A stretch of 64,000 bases of DNA from Nocardia concava NBRC 100430 (lineage in GTDB: Bacteria; Actinomycetota; Actinomycetes; Mycobacteriales; Mycobacteriaceae), in contig NZ_BAFX01000075.1 of the NCBI RefSeq assembly GCF_000308815.1, forward strand, positions 285,941 to 349,940, in the 5' to 3' direction. The notes under the pieces are model-generated. The model saw only the letters and a list, made by a program, of their open reading frames with translations, was not told the DNA's origin and ran no database searches. The translations under genes and the position numbers were made by a program. Every line of letters starts with the position of its first letter. Positions within the stretch are counted from its first letter, which is position 1. Of the stretch, positions 59,322-64,000 are shown in pieces.

Positions 59322-61136
59322 TCAGGCTGCGCTGGTGGGTGTTTCGGCGGGTTCGTGGACGTCGTCGGCGAGTTGGGGTGCGTACATGGTGTCGATGGTG
59401 TGCGCGTATTTCTCGGCGATGGGTTTGCGGCGCAGTTTCATGGTGAGGGTGATTTCGTCGCCGCCGGGTTCCCAGAAGGTGGGCAGGATGGTGAAGCGTT
59501 TGATCTGTTCGATGCGGGAGAGTTTGGCGTTGCCGGCGGCGACGCCGCGCGCGATTTCGGCGACGACGTTCTTGTCGGCGGCGAGTGCTTCGGCGGAGGC
59601 GTCGGTGAGGCCGTGTTGGGCGGCATAGGGTGGCGCGGATTCGGCGTCGAGGACGATGAGCGCGGTGTTGTAGGGGCGGTTGTCGCCGATGGTGGCCAGG
59701 GCGCCGATGAGTCCGGTGGCGGCTTTGATGGTGTTCTCGATATTGGCCGGGGACATGTTCTTGCCGGCGGAGTTGATGATGAGTTCTTTCTTGCGGTCGA
59801 CCACGCGCAGGTAGCCGTCGGCGTCCTCGGTGATGATGTCGCCGGTGGCCAGCCAGCCCTCAGCGTCGAGGGTGGCGGCGGTCTTCTCGGGTTCCTTGCG
59901 GTATTCGCGCATGACCAGCGGTCCGCGCACGAAGTATTCGCCGTCCTCGCCGATGCGTGATTCGAGTCCGGGTAGGAGTCGCCCGACGGTGCCCAGGCGG
60001 GCTTGGCCGGGCAGGCTGACGCTGACCACGCAGGTCAGTTCGGACATGCCCCACACTTCGGAGATGGGGATGCCGAGCCCGAAGAAGAATCCGAGGGTTT
60101 CCGGCGGGATGGGCGCGGCACCGGACAGGGCCCATTTGAGTTGATCCAGGCCGATTTTGGCGCGCAGCGGCCCCAGCACCGCGGCGTCGGCCTTGTCCCA
60201 TTCGGCGGCCTGGGTGTCGTCGAGGGGCACCCCGGCGAGTTGGGCTTCGGCCTTGCGGGCAGCGAGCCCCAGTGCCCAGTCGAGGGCGGCGCGGCGGGCC
60301 GGGTCGGTTTCGGCGGTGACCGAATATTCCACGGCCGCTTTGAGTTTCTCCCACACTCGCGGCACCGCACCCCAGATGGTGGGGTGCACGTCGGCCAGGG
60401 CGGCGGGCAGTTGGGTGCGGTCGGGGACGACGGTGATCTGGGTGCCGAAGTATTGGTGCAGGTACAGGTTGGTGACCCGGTCGGCCATGTGCGCGGTGGG
60501 CAGGAAGCTGGTGATGCGGTCACCGAATTCGACGGGCATGACCGAGGCGTAGGCGCGGCATTCGAAGGCCAGGTTGGCGTGGGTGATCTCCACGCCTTTC
60601 GGGTTGCCGGTGGTGCCGGAGGTGTAGCACAGGGTCACCACATCCTCGGGAGTGATGGCCTGCCAAGTGGCGTCGAAGTCGAAATCGGCGCGCCCCAACT
60701 GCTTCAACTGAGCGACGGTCAGGGTGCCGGGTGCGGGGGCGTCGATGCAGACGATGGTGTGCATCGGTACCCCGCTGGCGCGGATCTTGTCGACGTATTG
60801 GGCTTCGCAGATCACCACTTTGTTGCCCGCGTTGTCGAACACGTAGTGCAGTTGCTCGGCGGAGAGTGTGTTGTACACCGAGAACGAGGTGGCGCCGGTG
60901 TGTTGCGCGCCGACCTCGAGGGGATAGAACTCGACGCGGTTGGCCATCATGAACGCCACCGTGTCCCCGCGCCCGACCCCGAGCGCCGCGAGCCCGGCGG
61001 CGATCTCACGCACCTGCGCCGCATAGTCACCCCAGGTCAGAACGTGATGTCCGCCGATGTCGCGGACCGCGATCGCGTCGGGGTCGATCGCCGCGGTCGC
61101 CTGGAACGCGGCGGGGGACGTATTGGGTTGACTCAT
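59322..61136 (-). CDS. Long-chain fatty acid-CoA ligase (FadD15-like)
   Basis: A 604-residue acyl-CoA synthetase paralogous to the one at 26096. Motifs are LCYTSGTTGNPKGVEITH, SFLPTAHMADRVTNLYL, WGAVPRVWEKLKAAVEY, EVWGMSELTCVVSV, GWLATGDIITEDADGYLRVVDRKKE and INSAGKNMSPANIE. It activates fatty acids to CoA thioesters at the membrane surface. ATG 61136 begins the conserved domain. It lies downstream of, and on the same strand as, the region divergent from the MFS gene. It may feed the nearby crotonase but has its own terminator. Confidence 0.93.
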   Translation of the reverse strand: MSQPNTSPAAFQATAAIDPDAIAVRDIGGHHVLTWGDYAAQVREIAAGLAALGVGRGDTVAFMMANRVEFYPLEVGAQHTGATSFSVYNTLSAEQLHYVFDNAGNKVVICEAQYVDKIRASGVPMHTIVCIDAPAPGTLTVAQLKQLGRADFDFDATWQAITPEDVVTLCYTSGTTGNPKGVEITHANLAFECRAYASVMPVEFGDRITSFLPTAHMADRVTNLYLHQYFGTQITVVPDRTQLPAALADVHPTIWGAVPRVWEKLKAAVEYSVTAETDPARRAALDWALGLAARKAEAQLAGVPLDDTQAAEWDKADAAVLGPLRAKIGLDQLKWALSGAAPIPPETLGFFFGLGIPISEVWGMSELTCVVSVSLPGQARLGTVGRLLPGLESRIGEDGEYFVRGPLVMREYRKEPEKTAATLDAEGWLATGDIITEDADGYLRVVDRKKELIINSAGKNMSPANIENTIKAATGLIGALATIGDNRPYNTALIVLDAESAPPYAAQHGLTDASAEALAADKNVVAEIARGVAAGNAKLSRIEQIKRFTILPTFWEPGGDEITLTMKLRRKPIAEKYAHTIDTMYAPQLADDVHEPAETPTSAA

Positions 61137-61348
61137 CACTGTTCTCGATCCACTCACCAACCAAGCCTTCTCAGACGGTAAGGCGCGGGGCGGGTTCCGC
61201 GTGGGCGTTTGACCCGCATCCATGAGCGCCCGATCGCCTTAAGCGAGTGTTAGGAAACTCCCGCACCCCTTGGGTAGGGCTGTGTCGCCCGCCACAGTGG
61301 AGCGCGGATGCGATGGGGCATTCGTGGTTTCAGCAAGGGAGAAGTTTC

Positions 61349-62701
61349 GTGAGCAGCACTCCTACTGGGGAGCGCCGGGTGGTCGCCAATGTGATGCGCG
61401 GCTCGATCGGCAACCTCGTCGAATGGTACGACTGGTATGTCTATGCGGCGTTCTCGGTGTATTTCGCCAAGACGTTCTTCCCCGCCGGTGACGCCACCGC
61501 CCAATTGCTGTCCACCGCCGCGGTGTTCGCGGTCGGATTCCTGATGCGCCCGATCGGCGGATGGGCACTGGGCCGCTATGCCGACCGGTTCGGGCGCCGC
61601 GCCGCGCTGACCCTGTCGGTGACGGTGATGGCCGCGGGGTCGCTGCTGATCGCCGCCACCCCCTCCTATGCCTCGATCGGGTTGGCGGCGCCGGTGATCC
61701 TGCTGCTGGCGCGGCTGTTGCAGGGCCTGTCGGTGGGTGGTGAATACGCCACCAGCGCAACGTATCTGTCGGAGGTGGCCTCGGCAGGGCGGCGCGGGTT
61801 CTATTCGAGCTTCCAGTACGTGACCCTGGTCGCGGGCCAGCTGGTGGCGCTCGGGGTGCAGATCGTGCTGCAGCAGTTCCTGACCTCGGCCCAGCTGTAC
61901 GCGTGGGGGTGGCGCATCCCGTTCCTGATCGGCGCGGCCAGTGCGCTGATCGTGATGTGGCTGCGGCGCGGCATGGACGAATCCGAATCCTTCCGCAGCG
62001 AATCCGCTTCCGCGAGCGCGGGTTCGGGGCGCGGATCGCTGGCGGTGCTGCTGCGGTATCCGCGCGAATGCCTGCTGGTGGTGGGGTTGACCCTCGGCGG
62101 CACGGTCGCGTTCTACACCTACACCACCTACATGCAGAAATACATGGTCAACACCTCCGGTATCTCGAAATCGACGGTGGCGTGGATCAACTTCGTGGCG
62201 CTGCTGGTGTTCGTGGTCCTGCAGCCGATCGCCGGGGCGCTGTCGGATCGCATCGGGCGACGCAAACTGCTCATCACCTTCGGTGTGGCGGGCACGATCG
62301 CCACGGTGCCGATCATGACGCTGCTCGGCCACACCAAGAACCCATTGGCCGCGTTCGCGTTGATGCTGGCGGCGCTGGTGATCATCACCGGCTACACCTC
62401 GATCAACGCGATCGTGAAGGCCGAACTGTTCCCCACCCGCATCCGTGCCCTGGGCGTCGGGCTGCCGTACGCGCTGACGGTGGCGATCTTCGGCGGCACC
62501 GCCGAGATGATCGCGCTCGCGTTGAAGAAGGCCGGGCACGAATCGCTGTACTTCTGGTACGTGTCGGGCTGTGTGCTGATCTCGCTGCTCACCTACTTCT
62601 TCATGCGCGAAACCTCCACCGAATCGGTCATCGACGCCGAGGACAACGCCCTGGCCGCCGACACCACCGCGGCCCCGGGCGAGCCGGTGCGGGTGCGCTG
62701 A
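61349..62701 (+). CDS. MFS transporter, metabolite:proton symporter (MHS) family
   Basis: A 450-residue twelve-helix transporter of the MHS/KgtP-ShiA-ProP type. ANVMRGSIGNLVEWYDWYVYAAFSVYFAKTFFP is the family start. RPIGGWALGRYADRFGRRAAL is the loop 2-3 signature, ARLLQGLSVGGEYATSATYLSE is helix 5, and the second signature is GALSDRIGRRKLL. Members import dicarboxylates, shikimate or osmolytes; the family cannot be narrowed from sequence alone. GTG 61349 has AGGGAGAAG upstream. A stem-loop follows at 62745. Confidence 0.92.
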   Translation: MSSTPTGERRVVANVMRGSIGNLVEWYDWYVYAAFSVYFAKTFFPAGDATAQLLSTAAVFAVGFLMRPIGGWALGRYADRFGRRAALTLSVTVMAAGSLLIAATPSYASIGLAAPVILLLARLLQGLSVGGEYATSATYLSEVASAGRRGFYSSFQYVTLVAGQLVALGVQIVLQQFLTSAQLYAWGWRIPFLIGAASALIVMWLRRGMDESESFRSESASASAGSGRGSLAVLLRYPRECLLVVGLTLGGTVAFYTYTTYMQKYMVNTSGISKSTVAWINFVALLVFVVLQPIAGALSDRIGRRKLLITFGVAGTIATVPIMTLLGHTKNPLAAFALMLAALVIITGYTSINAIVKAELFPTRIRALGVGLPYALTVAIFGGTAEMIALALKKAGHESLYFWYVSGCVLISLLTYFFMRETSTESVIDAEDNALAADTTAAPGEPVRVR

Positions 62702-62744
62702 CCCTCCCACGTGCCGCAGCCTCCCGAGGGCTGTGGCCGGGCCC

Positions 62745-62780
62745 GGGTGGCCGCTGTTCGATGCGGAGCGGTGGCCACCC
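62745..62780 (+). terminator. Stem-loop after the MFS gene
   Basis: GGGTGGCC (62745-62752) pairs with GGCCACCC (62773-62780), and the stem continues inward as CCGCT/AGCGG after a small bulge. It starts 44 bases past the MFS stop and precedes the response-regulator gene. Confidence 0.6.
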
Positions 62781-62827
62781 CGAGGCCGGGAACCGATCGG
62801 TTTGTCGTGAAGGAGAGAATCGGAGCC

Positions 62828-63487
62828 ATGCGGTTGGCGGTGGTCGAGGACGATGACGGGGTCGGGGACGCGCTGGTGGAGGCGTTCGGGGTCCGCGGCC
62901 ACGCCGCGGTGCGGATGCGCCGCGGCGCGGATCTGCTGACCTGCCACCGCGGTTTCGACGCGGTGGTCCTGGATCTGGGCTTGCCCGACGCCGACGGGCT
63001 CACCGTGCTGCGGCAGCTGCGCGAGGTGTCCACCGTCCCGGTGGTGATCTTGACCGCGCGCAGTGACGAACGCTCGATCGTGCGCGGATTACGCGGCGGC
63101 GCCGACGATTACGTGATCAAACCACCACGCATCGCCGAACTGCTCGCCCGGTTGGAGAACGTCACCCGCCGCCCGCAACCGGTCGCGGCGGCCCCCGCGC
63201 GCACGGTGGTGACCGGGGACGTGACGGTCGATCTGGATGCGCGCCGGGTCTCGGTGGCCGGGGTCGAGATCGCGCTCACCACCAAGGAATTCGAGCTCGT
63301 GGAGGCGTTGACCGAGCGGCCGGGCGCGGCGGTGAGCCGCCAGCAGCTGATGGACCGCATCTGGGGGGATGCGTTCGTGGCGGTGTCACGGTCGCTGGAT
63401 GTGCACATGACCGGGTTGCGCGCCAAGCTCGACCGGCCCGGCCTGATCACCACCATCCGCGGCTACGGCTACCGCTGGGGCGACTGA
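62828..63487 (+). CDS. OmpR/PhoB-type response regulator
   Basis: A 219-residue regulator. Receiver domain: MRLAVVEDDDGVGDALVEAF, phospho-Asp in AVVLDLGLPDADGLTVL, VVILTARSDE, and Lys in DDYVIKPPRIAELLARL. The winged-helix output is EIALTTKEFELVEALTERPGAAVSRQQLMDRIWG and LDVHMTGLRAKLDRPGLITTIRGYGYRW. It is followed four bases later by a sensor kinase gene, its probable partner. The target genes are unknown. Confidence 0.94.
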   Translation: MRLAVVEDDDGVGDALVEAFGVRGHAAVRMRRGADLLTCHRGFDAVVLDLGLPDADGLTVLRQLREVSTVPVVILTARSDERSIVRGLRGGADDYVIKPPRIAELLARLENVTRRPQPVAAAPARTVVTGDVTVDLDARRVSVAGVEIALTTKEFELVEALTERPGAAVSRQQLMDRIWGDAFVAVSRSLDVHMTGLRAKLDRPGLITTIRGYGYRWGD

Positions 63488-63491
63488 CCCG

Positions 63492-64000
63492 GTGCGCCGG
63501 CGCCTGCTCATCGCGTTGACCAGCTTCGCCACCGTGGCGGTGCTGGCGTTCGCGATACCGCTGTGCCTGACCGCGGCCACCAGCCGCACCCAGGAACTGG
63601 TGTCCGGGCGCAGCGGCGACGCCGACCGGTTCGCGGCCTTGACCGTCACCGCCGACCGGCTCGGCGACCATCGTGCCCTGTCCATGGAGGTCGCCCGCTA
63701 CCACGACCTCTACGGCGAAGCGGTGTTGGTGGTCGATGCCCGCGGCGTCCCGTTGGTGAACGCGGGCGTCGACCCGCGCGACACCGGGGTCGCGGCGGCG
63801 TTGGCGGCCGCGCGCCGCAATCAACGCCCCGCCACGGTGTCGCGGCTGCTGCCGTGGAGCCCACCCACGGTGTTGATCGCGCGCCCGGTCGGCTCGGACA
63901 CCCATGTCGACGGCGCGGTCCTGATCGCCGCCTCCACCGACACCGCCCGCGCCGACATCACCCGCGTCTGGGTGGTCGTCGCGGTCGGTGCCCTGGTGGC
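63492..64000 (+). CDS. Sensor histidine kinase, N-terminal part (cut by window edge)
   Basis: GTG 63492 opens a frame that stays open to base 64000 (169 codons). It has a basic start and first helix (MRRRLLIALTSFATVAVLAF), an external sensor domain of about 110 residues (ELVSGRSGDADRFAALTVTAD, YGEAVLVVDARGVPLVNAGV, TVLIARPVGSDTHVDGAVLI), and the beginning of a second helix (VWVVVAVGALV). This is the usual two-helix sensor-kinase layout, and it directly follows an OmpR-type regulator. HAMP and kinase domains would lie beyond the window. Confidence 0.85.
   Translation, partial: MRRRLLIALTSFATVAVLAFAIPLCLTAATSRTQELVSGRSGDADRFAALTVTADRLGDHRALSMEVARYHDLYGEAVLVVDARGVPLVNAGVDPRDTGVAAALAAARRNQRPATVSRLLPWSPPTVLIARPVGSDTHVDGAVLIAASTDTARADITRVWVVVAVGALV

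Noticed and set aside
59242..59628. Plus-strand frame starting at the end of the TetR palindrome
   Set aside because: Covers the fadD terminator and is antisense to fadD.
61250..62947. Long minus-strand frame (about 565 codons)
   Set aside because: Antisense of the MFS transporter gene, whose helices and signatures are unambiguous.

Overview
The window is high-GC actinobacterial DNA, most probably from Nocardia or a close mycolic-acid-containing relative. Evidence: a mycothiol gene (mshC), MmpL and PapA5-like lipid genes, an MTB12-type lipoprotein, an MgtA-type mannosyltransferase, and stretches that keep Mycobacterium tuberculosis gene order (PitA/DUF3349; dapE2-PEBP; pyrD-lppL-DUF5703; uppP-histidine phosphatase-DUF3090-PI3K-like-mshC). 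Genus is an inference. Both window edges cut genes: an EamA transporter on the left and a sensor kinase on the right.

Layout. 0-5 kb: partial EamA transporter, frameshifted HIT gene, Lrp-type regulator next to alanine dehydrogenase, then a minus-strand phosphate-transport block (pitA, small membrane protein, two DUF3349 proteins). 5-8 kb: a TerB-like/Coq4-like protein and an MgtA-type mannosyltransferase, separated by a 70-nt hairpin that recurs at 21.5 kb. 8-14 kb: GntR regulator, aldehyde dehydrogenase, AttH-like protein and GMC oxidase, which look like an alcohol-to-acid oxidation unit with a FadR-type operator. 14-21.4 kb: two paralogous ~405-aa proteins of unknown function bracket an imine-reductase-like enzyme, a flavin monooxygenase and a DUF2510-scramblase protein. 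21.7-23.6 kb: M20 peptidase and PEBP protein (conserved order).

23.7-33 kb is an accessory block placed where M. tuberculosis has nothing between the PEBP gene and pyrD. It holds a TetR/PapA5-like pair, a FadD ligase, two GTP cyclohydrolase II paralogues with hydrophobic tails, a PfkB-family protein that has lost its catalytic Asp, and tandem small paralogues of unknown function. The cyclohydrolase/PfkB group is my best candidate for an undescribed system. 33-35.4 kb returns to conserved order (pyrD, DUF5703, lppL). 35.6-43.3 kb is a second insertion relative to M. tuberculosis: an MTB12-like lipoprotein/MmpL/DUF2568 operon, an iron-box-controlled heme importer (hmuTUV) and an aldo/keto reductase-like protein lacking two catalytic residues. 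43.6-48.2 kb is the conserved uppP to mshC run.

48.4-64 kb is mixed: a VOC-GNAT fusion, an ArsR-SRPBCC pair, a 1010-aa SRPBCC-thiolase-crotonase fusion with a downstream epoxide-hydrolase-like gene, a multicopper oxidase, a NarL-type two-component pair, a TetR-crotonase operon with a perfect 12-bp-arm palindrome, a second FadD, an MFS transporter and an OmpR-type two-component pair. I saw no tRNA, rRNA, CRISPR array, transposase or integrase.
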